Below are positions 1 through 9,197 of a stretch of DNA of 64,000 nucleotides, piece after piece. Origin of the DNA: a virus; IMG/VR virus record IMGVR_UViG_3300010885_091183, positions 37,915 to 101,914 of that record; one strand, written 5' to 3'. The translations under genes and the position numbers were made by a program. The stretch's first letter is position 1; every line of letters begins with the position of its first letter. The notes under the pieces were generated by a model, which had not been told where the DNA came from, searched no databases, and saw nothing but the letters and a program-made list of their open reading frames with translations.

Positions 1-3000
1 GTATATTTCCGCTCCTAAAGTTGACAATAATTGCAGACCACGATATCCGGCATAAACACCTAAGGCGATTACGCCAGTTGCAAGTAGAAGTGCAGCCACG
101 CCTGTTGCCACTTCAGCAGCCTTTTGCGGGCTTATTCCGAATGCTCCCATGAGTAAATCTGCAAATTTGACTACTGCTATTGCTACTGTCAAAATTACTG
201 CGCCAAGCACTATAAGGGCTAAAGCTCCTTTAGCAATTTCCATTGCTATTTTCTTTTTATTGTTAAGTATTTTTTGCCATGTGGCATTTGCGGACAATTC
301 TTCATAAGCTTCTACGAATTCTTTTACTGCAATTGCAATTCCGGCAGTTACACCGGCTATGACCACTACTCCCCCGGCAATTTCGATGCCCATACTCATG
401 TCGATGCCAAGAGTCTTAATCAAGTAGCCTGCAAAAGCTACCAATCCAGCACCCAACAAAAGTAGGGCAGGACCCATTATCATCAAAACCTTAGCTGCCT
501 CTATGATTTTTGCTTTGTCTTCTTTGTAAGATTTAACAAAATCTTGCATCTCTTCAGACATCAAGACTTTGCCCGCTGCATAAGCAGCAGCGGCGATAGC
601 TGCCGTTACTCCGACAATCACAATTAACGACTCGGCAGTCTCTGCAATTTTTGCAGCATCAAGATTCAAGGCCGCAAGCAACTTGTTGGCAAGCCACATC
701 AGCGCAATACCCAACAAAAGTGCTCCAGCAGCAAACATGAGAATAGCAGGAGCGGCCTTTTTCATCTCTGCTCCCATATTTTCCATCACGCTGGGTTCTA
801 AACAACCTGCTTCTGCTGTTGGAGGACAATCTACTTTTCCTCCCTTGCTTTCTTTAGCAGCAGCTTTGGCTCCCTTTGTCTCCGCTCTCTGAATTATGTC
901 TTCTCTTTTTCCTCTTTTAATTTCTTTATTTTGCTCTTTTAACTGCTTTTCGTTGAGTTTGGCATCCGTTTTGACATTGGTTTTTTGTTCTCTCTGGAGG
1001 GCTACTCGAGCAGCAGAATCAGCACTAGTTCCTCCAGCACCGGGTGGGGTGCCCGCTGCCGCTGCTTTTCTGGGTCTGCAAATGCATTCTGATATTTTTT
1101 GAAGGAAGAGACTTGATTGCGACATAGTGTTTGAAATAGAATTAAGCTCTTTCAGAGACTCTTCCAGAATTTTTACATATCTTCCTCCCTTTCCCTCTGT
1201 CGTAGCCTTGGTGACCGCTTCTGCTGACTTAGGTGCTGTTTCCTTAGGCGCTGTTGCTGCTGCCGCTGCTGCCGCTGCTGCTGCTGCCTCCGTTGGAGAA
1301 GACGCTCCACCTTCAGGAGTAGCATTCTTCTTGCCACCTATTCCAAAATACTTTTTGATATTACTTACGAAGCTTTCTTGCTTGCCTCCGTATAAATCTT
1401 GCCCACCCTTTATTAACTTACCGAGCGTGTCATAAGCATTTTTTCCAGTCACTCCAAGACCTATAACTGCCGCTCCGATACCAGAAAGAACACCTCCTAT
1501 CATGATTATTTTGCCCAAGAAACTATTGAACAGTTTAGAGATAACATTTTGAGACATATTTCTCAAAGTGTCATTAATCTCAGTCAGCTTCTGATTTGTT
1601 TCTGTGACAGGATCAAGTTGTGCTTTTTGCGCTGTTGCCAACTGTTGTTCACCCTTTGTGATCTTGGCAGTCAATTCACGCAGAGCAGTCGGGTCTTTGA
1701 TGGCTTTTTCAATTTCGTCGCTGCTGATCTTGATCTCTTCCTTGCCAGCTTTCTTGAGACCTTCATTAACGCTTTCCAAAGATCCCTTGATCGCATCTCT
1801 AGCAACTTGGGTTTCGCTTGTCCAAGAAGTGCCCAAGGCTTGCATGTCTTTTTCAAAGTCTTTTTTGCGATCTCCAAATTTAGACAGGGCTTGACCCATG
1901 TCCTTAGCACCCTTGGCAGCTTCATCTAACGCAGTCAAAACCTCTAATTGCTTGGATGTTTTCAACTGGCGTTGCTGCTCCATCAATACCTTTTTTTCTT
2001 CAGTTGTTGCATTTTGTTGCAGTTTTTTATTGATGTCTTCCAGTCTGTCTCCCAGACCCTTACCGCTTTCCTTCATACTTTCAAGAGTTGATCTAAATTG
2101 TCCAAGCTCCATACCATAAACAGCTTTGATTCTAAGATTTAAATCTCTTTTTGCTGTGTCTGAAAGATTGTCGATTTCTTCAACACCATTGACTCCAAAA
2201 TCTTTAAGGATTTTCTCCATACCCTTGGCCAAGTCTTTGATGCCTTCCTTTGATCTTGTTATTGTGCCATTCATAGCATCTTCAACTCTGCCTACTTTGC
2301 TGGCAGCTTGAAGAATCAATGTTCTTGTTTCGTTCGAGGCATCAAGGATAAGATTATTCGATGAAACCAAACCTTTCATCAAATTATTGACCTCTGATTC
2401 AACTCCAAGTTTTTTGGCATTTGCCGAAATTTCGATGACATTCTTGGCAGAAGCTGCCGTCAACTGTGATGCGTTTCTTAAATCACGAATTAACTCTTTA
2501 CTGCTGTCGATAGCCCCTCTAAGAGCTTCGCCTGTTAAGCCTGTAGCTTTGGCTACATCTCTCATGCCACGACCCATGTCGGCTATCTGTCCAGAATTCA
2601 TGCGACCAGACATCGCCAAATCTTGGAATGTGTCTTGCAAAGAACCTGCTTCCATCCCCAACTGTTTTTCGGTATTCAGTTGCGCTGTGGTGAGATTGCC
2701 TGCCTGCTTAAGGTCTTTGACACCGCTTCGCAGAGCTTGCTGATAAGATTTTTGGAATTCAGTTCTGTTGACACCAGTCTGTGCTACAGACTTGCCAATA
2801 TCCTCGAATGCTCTTTGAAGTCCACGAGCTTCCTTGGTAGCACCTGCTGTCTCGTATGCTGTGGCACGAATTTCCTGAGTGAACTTCATTTCTTGTTCAA
2901 CTATTCCACCAAACAAAGTCTCTGTGGTCTTGAGTCCAAGACTTTGCTCAAAGGAACCCAACATACTTTGAATTTCGCTAAACTGATCACGAAGCTGGCG

Positions 3001-3543
3001 TGCAGCACTAATATTTTGTTTCAGAGCTAAGGTTTCATCTGCAAGAGCTTTTTTATAGTAGGTTTCACTTTCTAATTTTGCCAAGAATGCTTTTTCGTCT
3101 AAATGGCTGAGTTCAGTATGTCTTGTGCGTATATTTTGGGTCGCTGTGGCCAAATACTGCCTATCAAACTTTAATTTGTTCTTTTGTAAAGATGACTCGA
3201 GTGCATTCATGAATTTGTAATTGTCACTAACATCATCCAAGTAATCATCTGATCCGAGAGAGTCAGCATTGTCAGCAACTGGTTTTGTTTTCTTATTTGC
3301 GGCCCTTTTACCATCTACGCTTGATTTTGCGCCCAAGACATCTTTTAGATGTTTGGTTTGATCTTCCATTTCCTTTTTAAAATCTTTGGTAAATTTCTCT
3401 AGAACTTGAGCTAATTCTCCTAAACTTCCAGAACTGCCTCCACCCATAGGCGTGGGAGTGCTACACTTCGTATTTAACAAGTCTTTTAATTGACCTATTG
3501 TCAAATTTAGTGCGTCTATGCTACGACCTACATTGTCTGCCAT
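1..3543 (-). CDS. Tail tape measure protein (partial, C-terminus beyond window)
   Basis: Only the N-terminal 1,181 codons are inside the window; the frame runs off the left edge. The first ~600 residues are charged, Gln/Lys/Glu-rich and helical, as expected for long coiled coil. A hydrophobic glycine-rich segment lies near residues 680-705, an 11-residue alanine tract near 755, and repeated hydrophobic helices near 935-955, 1015-1040 and 1105-1130 (for example ILMFAAGALLLGIALM). Great length, coiled coil and several membrane-like helices are typical of tape measure proteins, which set tail length and are ejected with the DNA. The start ATG is the first in the frame; a TAAATA-type word lies about 50 nt upstream on the same strand. 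The family call rests on architecture, not on a recognised motif. Confidence 0.85.
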   Translation of the reverse strand, partial: MADNVGRSIDALNLTIGQLKDLLNTKCSTPTPMGGGSSGSLGELAQVLEKFTKDFKKEMEDQTKHLKDVLGAKSSVDGKRAANKKTKPVADNADSLGSDDYLDDVSDNYKFMNALESSLQKNKLKFDRQYLATATQNIRTRHTELSHLDEKAFLAKLESETYYKKALADETLALKQNISAARQLRDQFSEIQSMLGSFEQSLGLKTTETLFGGIVEQEMKFTQEIRATAYETAGATKEARGLQRAFEDIGKSVAQTGVNRTEFQKSYQQALRSGVKDLKQAGNLTTAQLNTEKQLGMEAGSLQDTFQDLAMSGRMNSGQIADMGRGMRDVAKATGLTGEALRGAIDSSKELIRDLRNASQLTAASAKNVIEISANAKKLGVESEVNNLMKGLVSSNNLILDASNETRTLILQAASKVGRVEDAMNGTITRSKEGIKDLAKGMEKILKDFGVNGVEEIDNLSDTAKRDLNLRIKAVYGMELGQFRSTLESMKESGKGLGDRLEDINKKLQQNATTEEKKVLMEQQRQLKTSKQLEVLTALDEAAKGAKDMGQALSKFGDRKKDFEKDMQALGTSWTSETQVARDAIKGSLESVNEGLKKAGKEEIKISSDEIEKAIKDPTALRELTAKITKGEQQLATAQKAQLDPVTETNQKLTEINDTLRNMSQNVISKLFNSFLGKIIMIGGVLSGIGAAVIGLGVTGKNAYDTLGKLIKGGQDLYGGKQESFVSNIKKYFGIGGKKNATPEGGASSPTEAAAAAAAAAAATAPKETAPKSAEAVTKATTEGKGGRYVKILEESLKELNSISNTMSQSSLFLQKISECICRPRKAAAAGTPPGAGGTSADSAARVALQREQKTNVKTDAKLNEKQLKEQNKEIKRGKREDIIQRAETKGAKAAAKESKGGKVDCPPTAEAGCLEPSVMENMGAEMKKAAPAILMFAAGALLLGIALMWLANKLLAALNLDAAKIAETAESLIVIVGVTAAIAAAAYAAGKVLMSEEMQDFVKSYKEDKAKIIEAAKVLMIMGPALLLLGAGLVAFAGYLIKTLGIDMSMGIEIAGGVVVIAGVTAGIAIAVKEFVEAYEELSANATWQKILNNKKKIAMEIAKGALALIVLGAVILTVAIAVVKFADLLMGAFGISPQKAAEVATGVAALLLATGVIALGVYAGYRGLQLLSTLGAEIY

Positions 3544-3612
3544 GATATCCTATGATTTCGACTTATTTTTATATGAGAAATTAGTTGACATATTTAGGAC
3601 TCCTATCGACAA

Positions 3613-4128
3613 TTATGTTGTTGGTGGAGCCTGTCCAAATGTCATTTCGCCTGTGGGTGCTGCTGGTTGGTTAACCATGCGACGAATTTGCTCTCGCACA
3701 GACTTGCGAATCGCTTCTATCTCGTTGGGGTCAAATGACCGAGATACGGCGAGAGCATTCACTATAAACGCACAATCCAGCTTCTTCAGACGCTCGATTC
3801 CGTTGCGTTTATACTGACGGAAAGATGAAACTATATAGTTGTTGCCTTTTATATATTGATAGGTAAAAATTGGGCTGTCACACACGCTTCTCCCCGGTGA
3901 AGGAAAAGCAAGTTTTTTAATCACAGGAAAAGTTAAATAGTGTAAATTAATCCCACGAATATACTGTGGCCAAATGTCTGTGATTAAAACCATCGGAGCA
4001 GGATCGTGTCCCGGTTTATGAAAAAGATAATTGAATGTAACTAAACTTCCACGATTGATCGCAGAACTCGTACTCGTGGTATTGAGAAGACCGCCGGGAA
4101 TCACAGCATCGACAAATGGTACTGCCAT
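3613..4128 (-). CDS. Conserved virion-cluster protein, function unknown
   Basis: 171 residues. The core contains LVTFNYLFHKPGHDPAP followed by TDIWPQYIRGINLHYL, a pattern I associate with uncharacterised structural-cluster proteins of large myophages. The C-terminal third is a basic helical stretch (EAIRKSVREQIRRMV) and a Pro/Thr-rich tail. It lies directly upstream of the tape measure gene on the same strand, so a tail or baseplate role is plausible but inferred from position only. The start ATG has a weak AAGGT Shine-Dalgarno. No catalytic motif is visible. Confidence 0.7.
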   Translation of the reverse strand: MAVPFVDAVIPGGLLNTTSTSSAINRGSLVTFNYLFHKPGHDPAPMVLITDIWPQYIRGINLHYLTFPVIKKLAFPSPGRSVCDSPIFTYQYIKGNNYIVSSFRQYKRNGIERLKKLDCAFIVNALAVSRSFDPNEIEAIRKSVREQIRRMVNQPAAPTGEMTFGQAPPTT

Positions 4129-4152
4129 ACCTTATCTACAGGACCATAAAAC

Positions 4153-4182
4153 AAAAAAGCCCCGTCGAAACGGGACTTTTTT
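4153..4182. terminator. Hairpin terminator, bidirectional
   Basis: Stem AGCCCCG / CGGGACT (one mismatch) flanked by an A-run on the left and a T-run on the right. On the minus strand it would end transcripts of the small membrane protein gene before the next structural gene. Confidence 0.65.
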
Positions 4183-4204
4183 ATGTTTGTTGCAACCGGC
4201 CTTA

Positions 4205-4390
4205 TTACTTTTTCAGAATAACATAAAGTGCGTGAATAATACCCGGCAACCATCCAAACAAAGTCAATAAAATGTTGATAACGAACTGTGCGTCCAAACC
4301 TCTCTTGAGAAAAACTCCAAGTGGAGGCAAAAAGATAGCCAAAATAACAGCCAAAAGCTCTGAATCACTCTTCTGTTGCTCTTCGCTCAT
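4205..4390 (-). CDS. Pmp3/YqaE (UPF0057) family small membrane protein
   Basis: 61 residues. After a polar N-terminus there are two hydrophobic helices joined by a short loop, with the family signature ILAIFLPPLGVFLKRG followed by NILLTLFGWLPGIIHALY. This matches the Pmp3/YqaE stress-induced proteolipid family, which in bacteria and eukaryotes modulates membrane potential or ion leakage. Length is typical (50-60 aa). It sits between a structural cluster and a terminator and is preceded by AGGAGGACC at good spacing. A phage could use it to alter host membrane energetics; that role is inference. Confidence 0.85.
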   Translation of the reverse strand: MSEEQQKSDSELLAVILAIFLPPLGVFLKRGLDAQFVINILLTLFGWLPGIIHALYVILKK

Positions 4391-4398
4391 GGTCCTCC

Positions 4399-4875
4399 TT
4401 ACAACCTATTTAGTACCGTACTGCTGTAATCGCTGCCGCCAGTCTTAACAATCAGACCAACTCCATCTCCGGTCTTCGATCTCATTTCCTCTTCAGCTTC
4501 CTCGCTCTTGCTAAAAAACTTCTTCAATTCAGAGACCATGCTCTCAACAACCTTTTTCCCAGCCTCTTCCTCGTCCATGTCCTCTCCCATGTAGTCATTG
4601 AACATGTCTTCGATATTCAAGGAATAAGATTTGCCATAAGGCTCGGTTTTTTCCATTTTTTGAACACGATAGGCAACTTGATCTCCAATCGTGTAAACAC
4701 GGATTCCTTCAAAGCTAAGCTTTTTTGAAGGGCTCCTCACGAAAAGATAAGGATCATCATCTTCAAGATGGGAGTAAACATGGAAGTTGCCTTTACGCAA
4801 AGCCTTCTCGACCAATTTCAATTGTCGTTTGGTCTCACGCTGTTTGCGGTCTACGAATTCTAAAAATTGTCGCAT
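4399..4875 (-). CDS. Tagged late protein, unknown function
   Basis: 158 residues, unrecognised. It begins MRQFLEFVDRKQRE, a member of the short aromatic N-terminal tag set shared by many proteins in this window. A basic helix follows, then a compact mixed region (LFVRSPSKKLSFEGIRVY) and an acidic C-terminal half with the run EDMDEEEAGKK. It lies 1 nt from the next upstream gene, so they are probably cotranscribed and translationally coupled. Packaging into the virion is an inference from the tag. Confidence 0.7.
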   Translation of the reverse strand: MRQFLEFVDRKQRETKRQLKLVEKALRKGNFHVYSHLEDDDPYLFVRSPSKKLSFEGIRVYTIGDQVAYRVQKMEKTEPYGKSYSLNIEDMFNDYMGEDMDEEEAGKKVVESMVSELKKFFSKSEEAEEEMRSKTGDGVGLIVKTGGSDYSSTVLNRL

Positions 4876-4876
4876 A

Positions 4877-6199
4877 TCAGCAATTCCTCATTAAAAGCTC
4901 AGGAGCACTTGGAACACAGCGCATGATGGTCTTCAGGTCGCTCGGATTGCCGGTATAGGGCGTTTCCTTCAGGACAATACCGCTGAAGCTTGAAGCAGCT
5001 TCCTTCAGAATTTTGTATTGAGCGGTCAGGAATAGCATTCCGTCAATCCGCTCCATGAAATCATGATCTTCCTTGGCTGGCTTGCCATCTTCGTCAACGC
5101 CACCATCGGCATCTTTCACATATTTGATCTTGATGTCCATGTAAGGGATGATTTCGCCGTCATCATCAATCATGGCTTCGGAATTATCACTCTGAATTGT
5201 TTTTACAACCAGCTTTCCTGAGGTATAAGCACTCTTCAAGCTACCAGATAAATCCCAACCAAGTGTGGCAACAGTACCATCCTGTCCTACAACATGAATC
5301 ATAAAGCTTCTTTTCTTGAAACCCTCGGCAATCGACTCCATCACCACTCTGCGTCGAAGAACATCTTTCTCCTCAGGACTGCCTTCTTCCATTCTCTTTT
5401 GCTCAGGCTCGGTGAGATAACGCTCGGGATCGTCTTCTTTTAGGCTCCATTTACCGATATCGACTCTTCCCCACTTATCATTGAAGCGGGTCGAAATGCG
5501 AATTGAATAATCACGCTCGTTATAAATGATGTCTTCGTTGTTGCCACCAGTACCGACCTGTACTGCTCCAAGAAGGCTCGCCATGTACTTGCGGTGAAGG
5601 TCGCCCTTCATTCCCAGAAGACCTTTCAGCTTGATGAATACATTGTTCAATTCTGGAGTCACTTGAAGAGCGCTTAGTAGGTGGTTCACAAGGGAAACAG
5701 AGGGATTATTCTGGTCGAGATTCTGCTTGATGTTGTTGCGAATAGCCTTTCCTGCCTTTTCAATGTTGGCATTTTGGCGCAGAAAGCAAATTTGAAGGTT
5801 ATCTTCCACGAATTTGCGGGGATAGGCTTCCAATTCCGCATCCCTAATTTGCTGGACCATTTCGATTAGCTTGCCGACATCTCCCTTGACGCTTTCTTTG
5901 AAAAATTCGTTTTTCCAAGTTTCAAAATCCTGATCGGATGCTTTTTCGGGCATGTCGGGAGATTGGGGGTCCTTGCTGACATCGGGCATTTCTGCTGCTT
6001 TTTTCTCAGCATCTGGAGAATTCTGCTGGGGTGCAGCACCGGGTGGAGCCATATTGGGAGCAGGAGGATTGGCGGCATTTGGGTCGCCGGGAGGAGGACC
6101 ACCCATAGGAGGGAAATCTGGCTGTCCCATAGGAGATTGACCGCCCGGAACATCGCCACTTGCTTCTACCAGCCATTCTTCGAGTGCGTGCCTTGACAT
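4877..6199 (-). CDS. Tagged late protein with Pro/Gly-rich linker, unknown function
   Basis: 440 residues. The N-terminus ALEEWLVEASGD resembles a T4-type capsid-targeting tag, with LVE|A fitting the T4 prohead protease rule [LI]-x-E. Residues ~17-65 are a Pro/Gly/Asn/Met-rich disordered linker, residues ~90-200 are helical, and the C-terminal half is mixed alpha/beta with the strand pair SIRISTRF and GRVDIGKWSL. No enzymatic motif recognised. It sits between two other unknown late genes with gaps of only 1-2 nt, pointing to one operon with the tape measure region. Confidence 0.72.
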   Translation of the reverse strand: MSRHALEEWLVEASGDVPGGQSPMGQPDFPPMGGPPPGDPNAANPPAPNMAPPGAAPQQNSPDAEKKAAEMPDVSKDPQSPDMPEKASDQDFETWKNEFFKESVKGDVGKLIEMVQQIRDAELEAYPRKFVEDNLQICFLRQNANIEKAGKAIRNNIKQNLDQNNPSVSLVNHLLSALQVTPELNNVFIKLKGLLGMKGDLHRKYMASLLGAVQVGTGGNNEDIIYNERDYSIRISTRFNDKWGRVDIGKWSLKEDDPERYLTEPEQKRMEEGSPEEKDVLRRRVVMESIAEGFKKRSFMIHVVGQDGTVATLGWDLSGSLKSAYTSGKLVVKTIQSDNSEAMIDDDGEIIPYMDIKIKYVKDADGGVDEDGKPAKEDHDFMERIDGMLFLTAQYKILKEAASSFSGIVLKETPYTGNPSDLKTIMRCVPSAPELLMRNC

Positions 6200-6201
6200 A
6201 A

Positions 6202-6711
6202 TTAATCCTTTTTCTTCTTCGCTTGATTGATGGCTCTAATAAGCTCTTTTCGATTGAAAGTTGTGTTATCCGTACCAATATTTATGTTGTTTTGCTGAAG
6301 GGCGTTCAAATGTGGTCCAGAATAAGCATAAGTGTTTTTCAATTTCAGCCTTGTCATCAAGTCCGCTGCCTTCAGCATCTTGTCCTGAAGATCAACCTTG
6401 GTTTTCACGAGATTGACCATCGCCTCCTTGCTGGATGTGGTGGCATCGCCGTCATTTATGACCATATTTGCGAAAGTTGACAAAAAATCATCAACCTGCT
6501 TGCGGTCGTCACGGATGTTGTTCATGATCTCGTCCAACACCGTTAAATAATGCTGGTCGCTGATCAAAGCATCTGCCGGTGGCCCTGAGTTCTCTGGGAT
6601 GCTCACATTCATTTTTGGCAGCATGGAATCAACTCGTTGCTCAAACGAAGATTCGGACTCTTCGATGATGACAACTTCTGTTTTTTCTTCAATTTTTGTT
6701 GTATTACTCAT
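6202..6711 (-). CDS. Helical late protein, unknown function
   Basis: 169 residues, first gene of the minus-strand structural operon. The acidic N-terminus is followed by helical segments (LTVLDEIMNNIRDDRKQVDDF, then VKTKVDLQDKMLKAADLMTR) and a lysine-rich end. It may be a small head or tail chaperone-like protein, but nothing specific is recognised. ATG is preferred to the GTG one codon earlier; there is almost no leader and no clear Shine-Dalgarno. Confidence 0.65.
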   Translation of the reverse strand: MSNTTKIEEKTEVVIIEESESSFEQRVDSMLPKMNVSIPENSGPPADALISDQHYLTVLDEIMNNIRDDRKQVDDFLSTFANMVINDGDATTSSKEAMVNLVKTKVDLQDKMLKAADLMTRLKLKNTYAYSGPHLNALQQNNINIGTDNTTFNRKELIRAINQAKKKKD

Positions 6712-6751
6712 CACTAAATATATAGGGTCGGGTTAATAGAAATGGAAAATT

Positions 6752-7060
6752 ATGCCACCAGCCAAGAAAACAACTTCAGATGTTTCTGACATAGTGACAA
6801 GGCACGATGAACGCATCACAACCATCGTTAAGTCTTTAGAAAATCATACTGAAAAAAACGAGAGTATTGACAAAGATATTCTCATTATTAATAATGAAAT
6901 CAAGGACATTAAACATAGTTTAGATGTGATGCAAAAAAAATTAGAAGCTGTCGATGGTATTTGGGGCAGAATTTTCGATAGTCTATGGAAAATTGCCTTG
7001 ATGGTAATAGGAGGCACGATACTTTACTTCTTGAATTTACAAAGTCCTCCGAATGATTGA
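6752..7060 (+). CDS. Coiled-coil protein with C-terminal membrane anchor (XhlA-like)
   Basis: 102 residues. Residues 10-65 form a predicted coiled coil (IDKDILIINNEIKDIKH); residues ~72-94 are a single membrane helix (IALMVIGGTILYFLNL) with a four-residue polar tail. This layout is that of haemolysin XhlA and related holin-associated phage proteins, which bind the membrane during lysis, but the similarity is architectural only. It is divergent from the minus-strand operon; a CTAAATA late-promoter-like word lies about 35 nt upstream. Confidence 0.65.
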   Translation: MPPAKKTTSDVSDIVTRHDERITTIVKSLENHTEKNESIDKDILIINNEIKDIKHSLDVMQKKLEAVDGIWGRIFDSLWKIALMVIGGTILYFLNLQSPPND

Positions 7061-7078
7061 AAAATACAGGATAAACGG

Positions 7079-7086
7079 CTAAATAA
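7079..7086 (+). promoter_or_regulatory. Late-promoter-like word CTAAATAA
   Basis: One mismatch to TATAAATA, located 28 nt before the start of the CCA-adding enzyme homologue; same spacing as at other late genes here. Confidence 0.4.
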
Positions 7087-7114
7087 TTTACAATCTTACA
7101 GCTAGGGATGTCAC

Positions 7115-8593
7115 ATGGCACATTATTTCTCAGATTATTTGAAATTTAGAGAAGAAAAAGAAGCGGAGCCAGTCACAGGCGTTACCGCAAAAATCAAGCT
7201 CCAAAAGAAGGAAGGTGGCGATAAGGAATTCACGCCATTCATGATTGATAAGTCCAATCATGCCAATCTTGCCAAGGTCGTCAAGGCATTTACAAATTCC
7301 AACAAGGTGACTGTTGGCTACACGACGATTGAAAAAAACAAAGGCGAAGTTGAACCTCAACTCAAAAAGAAATCTCTGTATTTGACAGGAGGTGCAGTTC
7401 GTGACCACCTCATGGGAAAAACTCCCAACAACTATGATCTGGTCACAGATGCTACACCAAGCGAAATCAGAATGATTCTGTCTCAAAATGGTTTCAAAGA
7501 GGTCAAACCCAGCCACGGAGCTATCAAGAATTATTCCAGCCTGCCTGTTGCTGGCAATAAGAACAAAGTTTTCTATGCCAGCAAGTGGGACAAAAAAAGC
7601 AAGGAAATGGAGATTACGGCTGAGGTGAATGGCCAACCCTTTATTCTTTCGACACTTTCTAAGTCTCCCAAAAGCAAAAACTTCACACCAGATGATGCCA
7701 TGAGCGCAGCAAACATCGAGGAAGATGCATCAAATCGTGACTTCACCATCAACTCCATGTATATTCCCTTGACCAACGAAGATGGTCCCAACAGCGATCT
7801 GATTGATCCATTCGGCGGTGCCAATCATTTGAAGTCTGGTGAGATCAAGGCTGTTGGAGAGAAGTTTGGTGATCGCATGAAGGAAGATCCCATGACGGCA
7901 TTTCGCTTGCTAAACCACTTCAATCGTTTTGGAAAAGGCAATTCACTTCCAGACAAGTATATGAGTGTCGTCAAAGCTCACAAAGACTGGAAATTGCCCT
8001 CGGGCTGTGCCAAGACAGAGTTTGTCAAGGGTTTAGAAAATCCAGATACTGATGCCAGAAAATATATGAAGACAGCTTCAGATTCTGGTTTGTTGAATTT
8101 AATTTTCCCGAATATTGAATTTAGCGGAGACGACTTGCCGGAAGAACTCAGGAACGACAGATGGATGTCGGCTGCTTGGACCATGCGCAACAACAATCCT
8201 GACGATGTTCGTCAGATTCTATTGCAAGGCGGTTGGTCTAAACAAGAAGCTAACGATGTGGTTTACTTGGTTAAGTTATTCCAATGGTCGAAAGGTAAGT
8301 TTGATCCCGATCAGTTTTATGATATGGTTCAAACCCACAGCGGTTTGACTAGGTCCAAGATCAAGGATTGGATGCAGATGGCAAAGGCCCACAATCCCGA
8401 TGTGGATACCTTCCTCAGTTTTGACAGCGGTGATCTTTCTCCCTATCAAAGCGAAGATGACGGCAAAAGGAAGATCAACCCTCTTTATCTCAAGTTCATG
8501 GGCAGAACCCCAGTAGGTGGCGAATTTGATGCCATTAAGCGCACTTTGATGACCAACCGCTGGAATGACTTAAGAAGCAAGCAAAATGGCTAA
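7115..8593 (+). CDS. cca: tRNA nucleotidyltransferase / poly(A) polymerase family protein (CCA-adding enzyme homologue)
   Basis: 492 residues. The class II nucleotidyltransferase head is clear: TGGAVRDHLMG (residues 91-101), then NNYDLVTDATPSEIRMIL and EDASNRDFTINSMY, followed by the RNA-binding helical region (DLIDPFGG, then DPMTAFRLLNHFNRFG). These enzymes add CCA or A to RNA 3' ends. Two oddities stand out. First, an N-terminal extension MAHYFSDYLKFREEK resembles the capsid-targeting-like tags of this phage. Second, the usual metal-binding DxD appears as N106-Y-D108, so the first aspartate is Asn and activity is uncertain. It overlaps the HAD gene by 8 nt, so the two are probably coupled, which fits a role in RNA repair. 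Confidence 0.9.
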   Translation: MAHYFSDYLKFREEKEAEPVTGVTAKIKLQKKEGGDKEFTPFMIDKSNHANLAKVVKAFTNSNKVTVGYTTIEKNKGEVEPQLKKKSLYLTGGAVRDHLMGKTPNNYDLVTDATPSEIRMILSQNGFKEVKPSHGAIKNYSSLPVAGNKNKVFYASKWDKKSKEMEITAEVNGQPFILSTLSKSPKSKNFTPDDAMSAANIEEDASNRDFTINSMYIPLTNEDGPNSDLIDPFGGANHLKSGEIKAVGEKFGDRMKEDPMTAFRLLNHFNRFGKGNSLPDKYMSVVKAHKDWKLPSGCAKTEFVKGLENPDTDARKYMKTASDSGLLNLIFPNIEFSGDDLPEELRNDRWMSAAWTMRNNNPDDVRQILLQGGWSKQEANDVVYLVKLFQWSKGKFDPDQFYDMVQTHSGLTRSKIKDWMQMAKAHNPDVDTFLSFDSGDLSPYQSEDDGKRKINPLYLKFMGRTPVGGEFDAIKRTLMTNRWNDLRSKQNG

Positions 8594-9197
8594 AATATCA
8601 AGATTTAAGGAATATTGCCAGAATAGACTGAACGAGAGCGCAGTTAATGTGTCTAGATTGATCATCTACGACTTCGATGGCACTTTGTTTCATTCCCCAG
8701 ACTCAGATACTGGTAAGGTTTTATATAAAGATATAACTGGATATCCTTGGCCTCATCGTGGATGGTGGGGCAGGCTAGAAACTTTGTCGCCTCCCTTGGT
8801 TCCTGAAATGCCGGGACCAGAATGGTATATCACCAAGTCAGTTGAAAGCTGTAAGAATGATCTAAGTGATTCTGAAGCTACCGTTGTGTTGATGACGGGT
8901 CGTCCCAACCAGTTTCGTCGCAGGATTACGCAGATTCTTGATCATGCTGACCTCAAAATGGACGGATATTTCCTGACTGGCCAACCGGGAACTGTTGGCA
9001 GCAGCACTTTTGAAATTAAATTCAATTTTATTATGGGTCTCTTGAACCCAAATTATAAAACACTTGAAATTCACGAAGATAGACCAGATCAAATACTTAA
9101 ATTTAAGGAATTTGTTCCTGAGGTTAAAACGAAATTTCCTAATATTAAGAAAATAGTCATTAATGATATTCCAAATAATGTGTCGCACGAGCACTAG
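8586..9197 (+). CDS. HAD-superfamily protein of the Swiss-Army-Knife RNA-repair type
   Basis: 203 residues. Haloacid dehalogenase motif I is LIIYDFDGTLF (nucleophile D29, acid/base D31); motif II is VVLMTGRP. The insert GYPWPHRGWWGR and the end motif LEIHEDRPDQ fit the HAD domain family 1 found in Swiss Army Knife RNA-repair proteins (Pfam HAD_SAK_1), thought to act as an end phosphatase. The N-terminus RFKEYCQNRLNESAV looks like a packaging tag with an LNE|S cleavage-type site. Overlap with the CCA-adding gene supports a joint RNA-end-processing role. The biochemical activity is inferred from family membership. Confidence 0.82.
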   Translation: MAKISRFKEYCQNRLNESAVNVSRLIIYDFDGTLFHSPDSDTGKVLYKDITGYPWPHRGWWGRLETLSPPLVPEMPGPEWYITKSVESCKNDLSDSEATVVLMTGRPNQFRRRITQILDHADLKMDGYFLTGQPGTVGSSTFEIKFNFIMGLLNPNYKTLEIHEDRPDQILKFKEFVPEVKTKFPNIKKIVINDIPNNVSHEH

